From NCBI GenBank assembly GCA_937949555.1, contig CALEDV010000025.1, positions 1 to 64,000 of the forward strand: DNA of 64,000 nt, given 5' to 3'. The notes under the pieces were generated by a model, which was not told the origin of the DNA, did not search any database, and was given only the letters and a program-made list of their open reading frames with translations. The position numbers and the translations under genes were made by a program. Source of the stretch: an uncultured bacterium. GTDB taxonomy: Bacteria; Nitrospirota; Thermodesulfovibrionia; Thermodesulfovibrionales; Dissulfurispiraceae. Below, piece by piece: positions 27,885-37,993 of this stretch; position 1 is the first letter of the stretch; each line of letters opens with the position of its first letter.

Positions 27885-28868
27885 TTAGGCAATCCCCTGT
27901 TTGAGTATATCATGGAGGTGGATTATTCCCTTTACGCAGTAATTACTATCTGGCACCACAAGGGTAGTGATTGAGTTTTGCTCCATTAACCCTAAGGCTT
28001 TAACTGCAAGTTCCTCTTCGGATATAGTCTTTGGAGTCCTCGTCATTATCTCACCAACATTCATCTCAAAAAAATCCTTGCCCCATTTTTCAATGCCCCG
28101 TCTAACATCTCCGTCGGTGATTATTCCGAGTATTTTCCATGAATCATCGGTGATGACTGCAATGCCAAGACGTTTGGAAGATATCTCAACTACCGCTTGA
28201 GTGATTGTACTGTTTGGAGATACTATTGGGATTGCGTCTCCCCTGTGCATCAGATCAGCCACCTTTATGAAAAGCCTTTTGCCTATAGCCCCGCCAGGAT
28301 GTAGAAAGGCAAAATCCCTTTCCTGAAATCCCCTTTTTGACAACAGAGCCACAGCAAGGGCGTCACCCATAGCCATTGTAGCGGTTGTGGATGCTGTGGG
28401 TATCATATTTATATGACATGCCTCCTCCTTGACTGAAACATCAAGGCTTATATCCGATGCCTTGGCAAGGGTGGAGTTTGGGTTGCCTGTCAGGGAGATA
28501 AGGGTAAGGTTGAATCGTTTCAAGAAGGGTATTAATTCAATTATCTCCTTTGTCTCTCCACTGTTAGACAGAGCAATTATTATATCCTTTGATGTAACCA
28601 TGCCCAAATCACCATGGCTTGCCTCAGCAGGATGGAGAAAGAATGCAGGAGTGCCTGTAGATGCTAAGGTAGCGGCTATTTTCTTTGCTACAAGACCAGA
28701 CTTGCCCATACCTGTAACAACCACTCTCCCTTTGCTTTCGTATATCGTTTGAACGGCCCTTAGAAAACTCTCGTCAAGCCTGTCCCTTAAAGCGAGCACT
28801 GCTTCTGCCTCAGTCTGCAGCACCCTCTTGGCTGTATCAATTAAGTCTTTTTCTTTATCCAGTTCCAT
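27885..28868 (-). CDS. kdsD: D-arabinose-5-phosphate isomerase (KpsF/GutQ family, SIS + CBS)
   Basis: VVVTGMGKSGLVAKKIAATLASTGTPAFFLHPAEASHGDLGM; two CBS segments. Confidence 0.93.
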   Translation of the reverse strand: MELDKEKDLIDTAKRVLQTEAEAVLALRDRLDESFLRAVQTIYESKGRVVVTGMGKSGLVAKKIAATLASTGTPAFFLHPAEASHGDLGMVTSKDIIIALSNSGETKEIIELIPFLKRFNLTLISLTGNPNSTLAKASDISLDVSVKEEACHINMIPTASTTATMAMGDALAVALLSKRGFQERDFAFLHPGGAIGKRLFIKVADLMHRGDAIPIVSPNSTITQAVVEISSKRLGIAVITDDSWKILGIITDGDVRRGIEKWGKDFFEMNVGEIMTRTPKTISEEELAVKALGLMEQNSITTLVVPDSNYCVKGIIHLHDILKQGIA

Positions 28869-29015
28869 TGGGCGACTCCTCTTAAAAAATTAAAGCTTAT
28901 TTTTGCTGATAACTACATTGCATCAAGGTAATAAGGTTAGGGAGCATTCCATTCTGTTTTATGCCCCTGTTACAACATTATGAGTTTAGCAAAGAAATTA
29001 TAAAAAGTCATTCCA

Positions 29016-29045
29016 TTGACACCTTAAATTTGCTTTAGTTAAAAT
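29016..29045 (+). promoter_or_regulatory. Sigma70-like promoter upstream of the riboswitch
   Basis: TTGACA (29016-29021), 18-nt spacer, TAAAAT (29040-29045); expected start point near the aptamer 5' end. Confidence 0.65.
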
Positions 29046-29050
29046 ACCTT

Positions 29051-29150
29051 AGTAAAGGGGAGTAGCAATGGGGCGGTAATCGTCAGTACGTCTCTTATGG
29101 AAAAGGGGCCGGTTCCGCCAATTAGAAATCTAATATGCAAGACCTTTACC
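29051..29150 (+). ncRNA. yybP-ykoY-type manganese riboswitch aptamer
   Basis: Hallmarks AGTAAAGGGGAGTAGC…CGTCAGTACG…ATGCAAGACCTTTACC; P1 GTAAAGG(29052-29058)/CCTTTAC(29143-29149); GGCGG/CCGCC; ATTAG-AAAT-CTAAT hairpin. Confidence 0.88.
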
Positions 29151-29187
29151 GCGAGGATATTCTAAATGTTCGTGGTAGAGGTTTTTT
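29143..29187 (+). terminator. Riboswitch-controlled intrinsic terminator
   Basis: CCTTTACCGCGA / TCGTGGTAGAGG can form 12 contiguous pairs (with G-U), followed by TTTTTT; 5' arm overlaps the P1 3' strand. Confidence 0.85.
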
Positions 29188-29238
29188 AGTCTAAGGGGTT
29201 GCGGTAATTTCGTAGACTGAAAAAAAGGAGGTATAACT

Positions 29239-30090
29239 ATGAATGGTTTAAAGACAATGGTCTTGATGGTCACTTTAACATTGATGCTTGTAGGGTTTGG
29301 GGCAATACTCGGAGGGAAGTCAGGCATGACCATAGCCCTCATAATGGCCTTTGTCATGAACTTTATAACCTATTGGTTCAGCGACAAGATAGTGTTAAGG
29401 ATGTATGGGGCAAAGGAGGTCAGTGAGGCCGAGGCACCTCAACTCTACAGCATGGTGAGAAGGCTCTCGCAGCGGGCTGGATTACCTATGCCAAGGGTCT
29501 GCATTATGGAGGAGGACCAGCCCAATGCCTTTGCAACAGGCAGAAATCCAGAGCATGGCACAGTAGCAGTTACCACTGGCATTATGAGGATACTCTCAAA
29601 GGAAGAACTGGAGGGTGTCGTTGCCCATGAGCTGGCACATATAAAGAACAGGGATATCCTTGTAAGCACCATTGCTGCCACAATAGCAGGCGCTATAAGC
29701 TATCTCGCCCAGATGGCCCAATGGGCTGCTATCTTTGGCGGTAGAAGCAATGATGATGAGGGAGGCAGCAATCCTATTGCAGCCATTGTTATGATGATAG
29801 TGGGACCCATTGCTGCTATGCTTGTTCAGATGGCAATATCGAGGGCAAGGGAGTATGGAGCTGACGAGGGAGGAGCTCAGATATGCGGCAATCCAATGTA
29901 TCTTGCAAATGCATTAAAGAAGCTCCACATGGCTTCACAGCAGATTCCCCTGCAGGCAAACCCTGCCACATCGCACATGTTTATTGTTAACCCCTTAACA
30001 GGCGGAGGCATATTAAAGCTATTCAGCACCCATCCACCTATTGAGGAGAGGATCCACAGGCTTCAGGAGATGAGGATGGGTTATAGATAG
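29239..30090 (+). CDS. htpX: Membrane M48 protease HtpX
   Basis: [54 protein letters not shown] (HExxH); [13 protein letters not shown]. Confidence 0.95.
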   Translation: MNGLKTMVLMVTLTLMLVGFGAILGGKSGMTIALIMAFVMNFITYWFSDKIVLRMYGAKEVSEAEAPQLYSMVRRLSQRAGLPMPRVCIMEEDQPNAFATGRNPEHGTVAVTTGIMRILSKEELEGVVAHELAHIKNRDILVSTIAATIAGAISYLAQMAQWAAIFGGRSNDDEGGSNPIAAIVMMIVGPIAAMLVQMAISRAREYGADEGGAQICGNPMYLANALKKLHMASQQIPLQANPATSHMFIVNPLTGGGILKLFSTHPPIEERIHRLQEMRMGYR

Positions 30091-30318
30091 TTCAATGGAT
30101 ACATTTTTGGGCAAGACAGTAGGTCACAAATTATTATTGTAAGAGGGGGAGTGTTTCTCCTCTCATTCTAAGGGGAGGTTCAGAGGGATTAGCTGGGGGC
30201 GCTATAGTCAATTGGTCAGGTTAAATTGGCAGGTAAACCTATTTAAAAAACTTTTAAGGATGGTTTTTAGCTTGTCAGCTTTTGACAAGGGGGCTAATAA
30301 TAGTAAGGAGGAGAAAAA

Positions 30319-30816
30319 ATGGAAAAGGCGCAGGTATTGATTCTTATGGGTAGTGACAGTGACCTGCCTGTTATGGAGAAGGCTGCAGAGGTGTTGCGGG
30401 ATATGGGAGTAAGCTATCACATGGATATATGCTCTGCCCATAGGCTTCCTGATAAGACTGCCGATTTAGCAAGGTCTGCAAGAGACAGGGGAATAGAGGT
30501 TGTTATTGCTGGTGCAGGCATGGCGGCCCATCTTGCTGGCGTTATTGCTGCTAATACTACACTGCCTGTTATAGGTGTTCCTTTGAAATCAGGCGCCTTA
30601 AAGGGAGTAGATGCCCTCTATAGCACTGTTCAGATGCCTCCAGGAATCCCTGTTGCAACGGTGGCTATTGATGGAGCAAAGAACGCAGCATATCTTGCCT
30701 GTTCAATATTGTCAATAAAATATCCATCTATGGTTGAGAAGCTTGATAATTTTAGGTCTGAGACAAGAGATGCCCTTCTTAGAAGATCTGAAGAGCTCAG
30801 GAAAAACAATCCTTGA
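30319..30816 (+). CDS. purE: N5-carboxyaminoimidazole ribonucleotide mutase
   Basis: LMGSDSDLPVMEKA; SAHRLPDKT; VIIAGAGMAAHLAGVIAANTTLPVIGVPL. Confidence 0.95.
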   Translation: MEKAQVLILMGSDSDLPVMEKAAEVLRDMGVSYHMDICSAHRLPDKTADLARSARDRGIEVVIAGAGMAAHLAGVIAANTTLPVIGVPLKSGALKGVDALYSTVQMPPGIPVATVAIDGAKNAAYLACSILSIKYPSMVEKLDNFRSETRDALLRRSEELRKNNP

Positions 30817-32066
30817 TACACATCATCGGCATTGGCTATAAACCCCTACAGCCAAAGGCAAAGGGGCTTTTGCAGGATGCTAAGTACATCGTCACATCAC
30901 CAAGGCTCAAAGATGTCTTTGACTCCTATGACATAGCCCAAGATGTTCAACACAGGCTCGCCGTGATAGTCTCTGTTGATGAAACCATCGCATTTGTAAA
31001 GTCCCATCTTGATGAAGACATCGCCTTGCTCGCCTCAGGTGACCCCTTGTTTCACGGGATTGCAAGGAGGGTTATAAAAGAGTGCGGCGCAGGCAATGTG
31101 GAGATATACCCAGAGATATCATGTTTGCAGGCCGCCTTTTGCAAGATCAAAGAGCCCTGGGATGATGCCTTTCTAATAAGTCTCCATGGCGGTCTTGTTA
31201 ACTCCAAACACAGAAGTTACACCCCTGAAGACCTTCCTGCTCTCATCTTAAAACATCCAAAGATTGGGATCCTAACAGATCCAAAGAATAACCCCTCTGT
31301 TATAGCGAAGGCTTTGACAGGATACTCCTTTTCTGATTGCCTTACTATTCATGTATGCCAGAGGATTGGCTATGATGATGAGGAAATACTATCAGGCGCT
31401 CCTGTAAAAATGGCTAACAGACAATTCAAAGACCCAAATGTCGTGATTGTTGTTAGAAAAGGGGACAATTGCATCCCTGAGGGCAACAGAAGATCAGCCT
31501 GTTTATTAGGTCTTCAGGAGCCCGATATTGTCCACAAAGAGGGTCTCATTACAAAGGATGAGGTAAGGGCAGTGATTATGCATAAACTAAGGGTGCCAGA
31601 GACAGGGATTATGTGGGATATCGGGGCAGGCTCCGGCGCTGTATCCTTAGAGGTCGCCAACATGAGCAAAGGGCTCAGGGTCTATGCTGTTGAAAGGGAC
31701 ATCAATCAGTGCAGCATAATAAGGGAAAATATAGACCTGTTTAATCTCCACAACATTACCCTTATTGAAGGCACAGCCCCAGAGGCATTAGAAAGCTTGC
31801 CTTGTCCTGATAGGGTATTTATCGGTGGTAGCAATGGAAAATTAGAGAAAATAATGGATAGGGTAATGCAGAAGGCAGGAGATAAAATCGTCATAATCCT
31901 TTCGGCATCAATGGTAGAGACCCTTCATGAAGCCCTTAGGGTCTTCTCTATATACAAGTTGGCAATTGATTGCTCTCAAATAGCCGTATCAAGGCTGACT
32001 GCCCTGCCCAGGGGCAACTACTTCAAGTCCTTAAACCCTATTTTCATAGTAAGGGCAGAGAGATGA
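30813..32066 (+). CDS. cbiET: Precorrin-6Y methyltransferase/decarboxylase (CbiE-CbiT fusion)
   Basis: CbiE LASGDPLFHGIARRV; CbiT MWDIGAGSGAVSLEVANM. TTG start overlapping the purE stop. Confidence 0.9.
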   Translation: MIHIIGIGYKPLQPKAKGLLQDAKYIVTSPRLKDVFDSYDIAQDVQHRLAVIVSVDETIAFVKSHLDEDIALLASGDPLFHGIARRVIKECGAGNVEIYPEISCLQAAFCKIKEPWDDAFLISLHGGLVNSKHRSYTPEDLPALILKHPKIGILTDPKNNPSVIAKALTGYSFSDCLTIHVCQRIGYDDEEILSGAPVKMANRQFKDPNVVIVVRKGDNCIPEGNRRSACLLGLQEPDIVHKEGLITKDEVRAVIMHKLRVPETGIMWDIGAGSGAVSLEVANMSKGLRVYAVERDINQCSIIRENIDLFNLHNITLIEGTAPEALESLPCPDRVFIGGSNGKLEKIMDRVMQKAGDKIVIILSASMVETLHEALRVFSIYKLAIDCSQIAVSRLTALPRGNYFKSLNPIFIVRAER

Positions 32067-32785
32067 GCAGTTATATTTTACACGCAATTGGCATTGGTCC
32101 AGGAGACCCAGAATTACTCACCCTGAAAGCAGTAAGACTACTAAAGGAGGCAAGGTGTGTTATAGTGCCAAAGGGCAAAGAGGAGGGCACAAGCCTTGCG
32201 CTTTCTATAGCAAGCGGCGCTGTAGATTTATCGGACAAAGAGATAGTAGAGGCGCACTTTCCAATGGTGAAGACCAGAGAAGAAGGTTTTATTGGAGAAT
32301 TAGATTCAAAGTGGGATCTTGCCGCTGATTCAATAGTAAGGGCTGTTAAAAGGTTTCATAATGTCGTATTTATTACCCTCGGTGACCCGTCCATTTATAG
32401 CACCTTTTATTATGTTTATGACAGAATCCTCAAGGAATTGCCTGAAATTAAGGTGTCCTTTGTGCCAGGCATTTCCTCAGTAAACACCGCTGCCTGTTCA
32501 GCCTCTGTGGCGTTGACTCTTGGTAGGGATAAGATGGCGCTTTTGCCTGCAACTTACACAAACGAGGAACTGTCTAAGATTATCAATCATTTTGACACCC
32601 TTGTTTTGATGAAAACCCACCGTGTGTTTGACCGAATAAGACAGTTCCTTGAGCAACACCATCTAATTGACAAGGCGATATATGTCTCCCATGCAGGCAT
32701 GGAGGATGAAAAGATATTCAGAGATATAAGACAGGTTAAGGAATCGGACCTGAATTATTTCTCGATTATTATCGTCAAACTTTGA
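32063..32785 (+). CDS. cbiL: Precorrin-2 C20-methyltransferase
   Basis: LHAIGIGPGDPELLTLKAVRLL; FITLGDPSIYSTFYYVYDRI; FVPGISSVNTAAC. Confidence 0.92.
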   Translation: MSSYILHAIGIGPGDPELLTLKAVRLLKEARCVIVPKGKEEGTSLALSIASGAVDLSDKEIVEAHFPMVKTREEGFIGELDSKWDLAADSIVRAVKRFHNVVFITLGDPSIYSTFYYVYDRILKELPEIKVSFVPGISSVNTAACSASVALTLGRDKMALLPATYTNEELSKIINHFDTLVLMKTHRVFDRIRQFLEQHHLIDKAIYVSHAGMEDEKIFRDIRQVKESDLNYFSIIIVKL

Positions 32786-32789
32786 GTTA

Positions 32790-33563
32790 ATGGATAAGAC
32801 AAGATATATAAGGTGGTTCAATGCCTTTTGTGAAGGGTATTATGAACAACAGCAGGAGCATGACAGAAATTACAGGCTCAAACAGGAGCATACTTATCGG
32901 GTTTGTGATAATGTCTCAAGAATAACCTTATCCGAAAATGCCCCCAGTGATCTGAGCGAACTTGCTTGGCTTTGCGGGCTCTTTCACGACCTGGGAAGGT
33001 TCCCACAATACAGGCATTACAGGACCTTTAAAGACAGTTTATCTATCAATCATGGAGTTTTGTCCTCTCAGATAATCAGGGATTCTGCTATTGCAAAGGA
33101 TCTTGATAGCGCCCAGCTAAATATTGTTTCAGAGGCGGTCAAGTTTCACAATGCCTACAGGGTGCCCGATGAGTTAAGTGACCATGATACCCTCTTTTGT
33201 CTCCGTGCCCTTAGAGATGCCGATAAGATAGATATCTGGAAGGTGTTTATAGAATATTATGGGGCAGAGGCTATCGATAAGCCCTCTGCAGTAGGGTTAG
33301 GGCTATCAGAAGACCCCTTCTGCTCAGAGGAGGCAATAAGGGCTGTTTTACAGGAGAGACTCTTAAGTCTATCGGATGTAAAGACCCTCAATGATTTTAA
33401 ATTATTGCAGTTGTCCTGGGTCTTTGACCTGAATTTTAAAGAGTCCTACCGTATATTAAAGGAGAGGGATTACCTTAAGATGTATGGCAATTCCCTGCCT
33501 TCAGGGAATGATATTGTCAGTATGTTGAATTTCTTAGAGTCCTATGTTTCAAAACGAAGCTGA
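32790..33563 (+). CDS. HD-domain phosphohydrolase-like protein
   Basis: LAWLCGLFHDLGRFPQYRHYRTFKDSLSINHGVLSSQII; LRDADKIDIW. Confidence 0.85.
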   Translation: MDKTRYIRWFNAFCEGYYEQQQEHDRNYRLKQEHTYRVCDNVSRITLSENAPSDLSELAWLCGLFHDLGRFPQYRHYRTFKDSLSINHGVLSSQIIRDSAIAKDLDSAQLNIVSEAVKFHNAYRVPDELSDHDTLFCLRALRDADKIDIWKVFIEYYGAEAIDKPSAVGLGLSEDPFCSEEAIRAVLQERLLSLSDVKTLNDFKLLQLSWVFDLNFKESYRILKERDYLKMYGNSLPSGNDIVSMLNFLESYVSKRS

Positions 33564-33623
33564 TTCCTAACATATAACAGCTAATTTGACGCCTCTGTAA
33601 TCTTTTAGTAATATTTAACAGCT

Positions 33624-35324
33624 ATGAATGATAGTTGCATAATGAAAGCCCTCATAATCGATGATAGTCCTTTTGATCTAACCCTGATAACCAATTTAGT
33701 TAGGCAGACCTCTGAACTTGAGGTGATAGCATTTAGTTCTTCTTCTGATGCCCTCAGATGGTGCAGGTCAAAGGAGGTGGATTTAGTCATTGTTGACTGT
33801 CTAATGCCCTCTCCAAGTGGTATTGAATTTGTTTACCTTTTTAGGAAGATAAGAGGCAAGTCAGAGATACCCATCATCATGGTGACCGCCTCTGAGGAGA
33901 AGGAGATTAAGTATCAGGCGCTGGATATAGGGGTAAATTTTTTTGTCAAAAAGCCAATAGATACCATTGAGTTTTTTGTAATAATTAACAATGCTATATC
34001 TATGAGGATCAATCAAAGAAGGATTAAGGAGAGGGAGGCGCAATTAGCCGAATCCGAGGAAAAGTTTAGGGTCCTTGCAGAAAAGTTGCCAAATATAATA
34101 ATCCTTGTCAGGGATGGACAAATTATATATGCCAATGAGATCTGCGAAAAGACCATTGGGATTAAGAGAGAGGACCTATACGCTTGTCGATTGAGTGAAC
34201 TATCAAGGAGATACATCGCCCCAGAATCCTTAGAGGCTGTCAGGCATATAATACAATCACTGGAGACATCAAGGGAGATACCACCCCAAGAGATATCGCT
34301 ACACCTATCAGAGGGTAGAGAATTAATCGTTTTAATCTCATCGGCTCGACTTTACTACGGCGGCAAGCATGCTACTATATTTATTTGCACTGACATAACC
34401 CACCAGAAGGAGATTGAAAATGACCTCCGCGAGAGCAGGAGGAAGCTTACCACCCTTATCAACAACCTGCCTGGTATTGCCTTTCGACGGAAAAACGATA
34501 AGAACTGGAGTATGCAATACATGAGTGAAGGTTGTGTTGATATTTTAGGATACAAGCCAGAGGAGATTATAAATAATAACAATCTTGCTTACAACGACTT
34601 AATAGTCGAAACTGACAGAGAGTCGGTTTGGGAGCAGGTGCAGAAATCATTAAATGATCGCACCCACTATGTTATTGAGTACAAGGTCATAGACAAAAAG
34701 GGCAATGTAAAATGGCTTTGGGAAAAGGGTATCGGGGTCTATAGCGCTGACAACTCACTGATTGCCATAGAGGGGTTTATAATGGACATCACTGAGAGGA
34801 AGGAGTCAGAGAGGCGACTGCAACATCTTGCGCACTTTGACGCCCTTACAGGGCTTGCAAACCGAACCCTTTTCTTTGATCGTCTCCATCAGGCAATCCG
34901 TATGGCAAAAAGGGGTTCCTATCTCATTGCGCTTTTGTTTCTTGACCTTGATGGGTTTAAGGTTATTAATGACACCTATGGACATTATGCAGGCGATGCA
35001 ATATTGCAGGAAACCGCTAAGCGATTAATGGAAAATGTTAGAGAATCAGATACTATAGCGAGGATTGGTGGTGATGAATTTACAGTAATCCTCTCAAAAA
35101 TAGAAAACAAAAAAAGCGCCTCTGTTGTAGCCAGAAAAATTATAGATACCATTGCGCGCCCATATACAATAAATAATGTAACCTGTAGTATGAGTGTAAG
35201 CATTGGCATTAGTGTATACTGCCCTGACGGAGAAGATGTTGATACGCTTATTAAAAAAGCCGATATTGCAATGTACAGGGCAAAACAATTAGGGAAAAAC
35301 TGTTTTGAATTTTATAATAGATAA
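33624..35324 (+). CDS. Response regulator REC-PAS-PAS-GGDEF diguanylate cyclase
   Basis: REC VDLVIVDCLMPSPSGIEF; PAS; RESDTIARIGGDEFTVIL (GGDEF with RxxD I-site). Confidence 0.93.
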   Translation: MNDSCIMKALIIDDSPFDLTLITNLVRQTSELEVIAFSSSSDALRWCRSKEVDLVIVDCLMPSPSGIEFVYLFRKIRGKSEIPIIMVTASEEKEIKYQALDIGVNFFVKKPIDTIEFFVIINNAISMRINQRRIKEREAQLAESEEKFRVLAEKLPNIIILVRDGQIIYANEICEKTIGIKREDLYACRLSELSRRYIAPESLEAVRHIIQSLETSREIPPQEISLHLSEGRELIVLISSARLYYGGKHATIFICTDITHQKEIENDLRESRRKLTTLINNLPGIAFRRKNDKNWSMQYMSEGCVDILGYKPEEIINNNNLAYNDLIVETDRESVWEQVQKSLNDRTHYVIEYKVIDKKGNVKWLWEKGIGVYSADNSLIAIEGFIMDITERKESERRLQHLAHFDALTGLANRTLFFDRLHQAIRMAKRGSYLIALLFLDLDGFKVINDTYGHYAGDAILQETAKRLMENVRESDTIARIGGDEFTVILSKIENKKSASVVARKIIDTIARPYTINNVTCSMSVSIGISVYCPDGEDVDTLIKKADIAMYRAKQLGKNCFEFYNR

Positions 35325-35337
35325 CAGGAGGAATTTA

Positions 35338-35994
35338 ATGAAGTTTTTAGCCCTTACCCTATTAGTCTGTTTGTTAATCTTACCCCTAAAGGCATCAGAG
35401 GTCTTTGGGACAACCTCAGAAGAATTAGTAAAAAAACTTGAGTTAGAAAACTGGGAGGATCTATTTTACAAAAGGGGAGAATTGAAAAGATACAAGGAGG
35501 GCGACAGGTTTCGTACCCTTGTGGAGGTTGTTGAAAATAAAGGATTAGACTGGCATATAAGAATAAAAGGGATCCGTTTGTTGAGCAACACTCATAATGT
35601 TGCTGCTCCAGATATCTTGATTGGCATGCTCTATGATCCCTTTTTCAATCATGAATGCCCTGCCATAAAGTCTTCTGTGGCTGAGGCGTTAGGCAATTTT
35701 AAAAGGGACCACAGGGTGGTAGATGCCCTGCTTCATTCAATGAATGACGAGGAGATCCATGTTCGAGAGGCCTCTGTGGACTCCCTTGGCAAGATTGGCA
35801 ATAAGAAGGCTGTTCCTGCCCTTTTAAAGGTATTAAATGACAAGAGCGTAGCTATGAGGATAGCCGCTATAAGGGCACTTGGCAGGATAGGCGACCCCTC
35901 TGCAGTTGCCTCAATCCAGAGGATAGCAGTAAAAGATGTCAGTGAAGAAGTCAGGTCTGTTGCAGCAGATGTCATACATAGGTTGGGCAAATAG
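35338..35994 (+). CDS. Secreted HEAT-repeat protein
   Basis: Signal peptide MKFLALTLLVCLLILPLKA; repeats IHVREASVDSLGKIGNKKAVPALLKVL / VAMRIAAIRALGRIGDPSAV. Confidence 0.85.
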   Translation: MKFLALTLLVCLLILPLKASEVFGTTSEELVKKLELENWEDLFYKRGELKRYKEGDRFRTLVEVVENKGLDWHIRIKGIRLLSNTHNVAAPDILIGMLYDPFFNHECPAIKSSVAEALGNFKRDHRVVDALLHSMNDEEIHVREASVDSLGKIGNKKAVPALLKVLNDKSVAMRIAAIRALGRIGDPSAVASIQRIAVKDVSEEVRSVAADVIHRLGK

Positions 35995-36121
35995 GGCATA
36001 AAAAATACAACGGTGCATCCTGATAGGTGGTAAAAATTTTTTTAATATGCTACTATACTGCAACTTTAATTCGTAACATATTGAAGGGGTTAAATAATTT
36101 TATCCCAAATCAAGGCGGATT

Positions 36122-37909
36122 ATGAAAATTCAAATATACACAGGGGGGCTGATTATGATAAATTGGCAGAAAAGGTCTCTAATATTTTTTGCGTTTTTGT
36201 GTTTTCTTTTGCTGCCTGTATTTAAGGTTTATTCTGGTGATATCACTGTTAATCCAGGCAAATTTGACAGGTTTATAATTACACTTCCCGATAGGATTCA
36301 AGCAGGGCAAGAGGTTCAGATAAACATACAGGCTGCTGATAATCTGGGAAACCTTATAAAGAATTTCAATTCCTATGACAAAGAATTTGTTGTTTCTGTT
36401 GCCGGCTCTGCCACAGTAAACAGGAAGTCCATAAAGGCCTCCTCTTTCTCTAATGGAGTAGCTACAATAATCTTTTCAAGCACCGTAGCAGAAAAATCTA
36501 TCCTCTCCATTAGAGAGTCTAATAACCTCATCCCCCTTATAACAAAGGAGATTGTAGTTTCCCCAGGCGCCTTAAAGTCTTTTGCCTTAAGGACTCCAAA
36601 GACCTCAAGGGCAGGGGAACAGTTTGATGTCTATATAACAGCTAAGGATTCCTTTGGCAATACTTACACTGAGACCATTTTGGGTAAGAATCTGAACTTT
36701 GCATTTAAGGGAGAAGCAGATGTCAAATTAGACATGCCTGTTGTGCCTGATATTGTAAATGGTTTTTCTAAGGTATCCTTCATGTCCATGAAGACCGGTT
36801 CAGTGGTTATTGAAGTCAAGGATGTGTTGTCAGGGAGCATTGGTGTGAGCGATACAGTGGAGATAATAAACGGAAACGTAAATTCATTCAAGATCATGGC
36901 GCCTAAAGAGGCCGTGGCTGGTGAACCCTTTGAGGTCTCCATAGCTGCAATAGATCGTTTTGGAAATTTTGTAGTTGACTACTCCTCAAATGGTAAAGGG
37001 ATAAACATCAAGTCTACGGGCAAGACCATTCCCTTCCCTTCTACAGTGCCTTCTTACGAGTTTAATAGGGGACAAGCAAGACTGACCCTTAGATACGATA
37101 TTGCCGAGACAGTAGTCTTTAATGTGTCTGAGATTGGTGGCACCCAAACGGGCTCCACTGAGCCTATCACTGTCACCCTGCCAAAACCAGAACGTTTTGA
37201 GATTGTGACCCCAGAGACTGTAGTGGCTGGGCAGAAATTCAAGATAAAGATAACCGTTTATAACCAAAACAACAGGGTCATAAAGAATTACAATCTCATA
37301 GGCGCCGATGTGGTTCTAAAGACCACTGGCACTGGCGTTCTTATGCCTGACCGAATACCCCCATCAGAGTTTGTAAATGGCACGGCTGTGGTGGAGGTGC
37401 AATACAACAAGGCAGAGTCCTTCTCAATAACAGCTGATGTTGCGGAGTCGACACCGAAGGCATCTACGGAGACACCGAAGAAAGAAACCACTGCCATTGC
37501 CTCAACAAAGCCCCCAAAGAGGCAACCACAGCAGCTTTCAACTGCAGAGCATCAGCCCACTAAGAAGGGCCCCTCAAAGGCATATGAGGTTTCTAACATC
37601 TCAGTAGTTGAGAGCAAGCAGACCTCTACAATAACAGCCCACATCACTGGTATGAACGATGCTATAAGCTATAGCCTCCTGTCTGAAAAGGGTCAGGAGG
37701 GCAAAAAGTATATAGTCCTAAAGATAAAGAATGCCATCTCAAAGGTTGAGAAAGACCTGACCCTTGAGTCCAAATTCTTTAAGGGCATATCAGTTCACGA
37801 GGAGGGAAAGAAAGAAGGCGCAGTGTTAATAAAGATAGAACAGATAAGATCAACACCCTTCAAAGTCACAAAGGGCAAAGGCACTATATCTGTGATTTTC
37901 AGCAAATAA
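36122..37909 (+). CDS. Secreted protein with four tandem Ig-like repeats and AMIN-like C-terminal domain
   Basis: Four repeats of the form F.I..P....AG..F.V.I.A.D.FGN; C-terminal KYIVLKIKNAISKVEKDLTLESKFFKGISVHEE…TISVIFSK. Confidence 0.7.
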   Translation: MKIQIYTGGLIMINWQKRSLIFFAFLCFLLLPVFKVYSGDITVNPGKFDRFIITLPDRIQAGQEVQINIQAADNLGNLIKNFNSYDKEFVVSVAGSATVNRKSIKASSFSNGVATIIFSSTVAEKSILSIRESNNLIPLITKEIVVSPGALKSFALRTPKTSRAGEQFDVYITAKDSFGNTYTETILGKNLNFAFKGEADVKLDMPVVPDIVNGFSKVSFMSMKTGSVVIEVKDVLSGSIGVSDTVEIINGNVNSFKIMAPKEAVAGEPFEVSIAAIDRFGNFVVDYSSNGKGINIKSTGKTIPFPSTVPSYEFNRGQARLTLRYDIAETVVFNVSEIGGTQTGSTEPITVTLPKPERFEIVTPETVVAGQKFKIKITVYNQNNRVIKNYNLIGADVVLKTTGTGVLMPDRIPPSEFVNGTAVVEVQYNKAESFSITADVAESTPKASTETPKKETTAIASTKPPKRQPQQLSTAEHQPTKKGPSKAYEVSNISVVESKQTSTITAHITGMNDAISYSLLSEKGQEGKKYIVLKIKNAISKVEKDLTLESKFFKGISVHEEGKKEGAVLIKIEQIRSTPFKVTKGKGTISVIFSK

Positions 37910-37993
37910 AACGGGCCTTAGATGTTTTCTAAGGCCTCCTCACAGGCCTTTCTCTAAGATGCATAAACATATCTTCAATAAGGGGCTTACCAA

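Noticed and set aside
37914-37936. GGCCTTAGA-TGTTT-TCTAAGGCC hairpin as intrinsic terminator
   Set aside because: Perfect stem but no U-tract on the plus strand; may be an mRNA 3' stabiliser, not enough to call.
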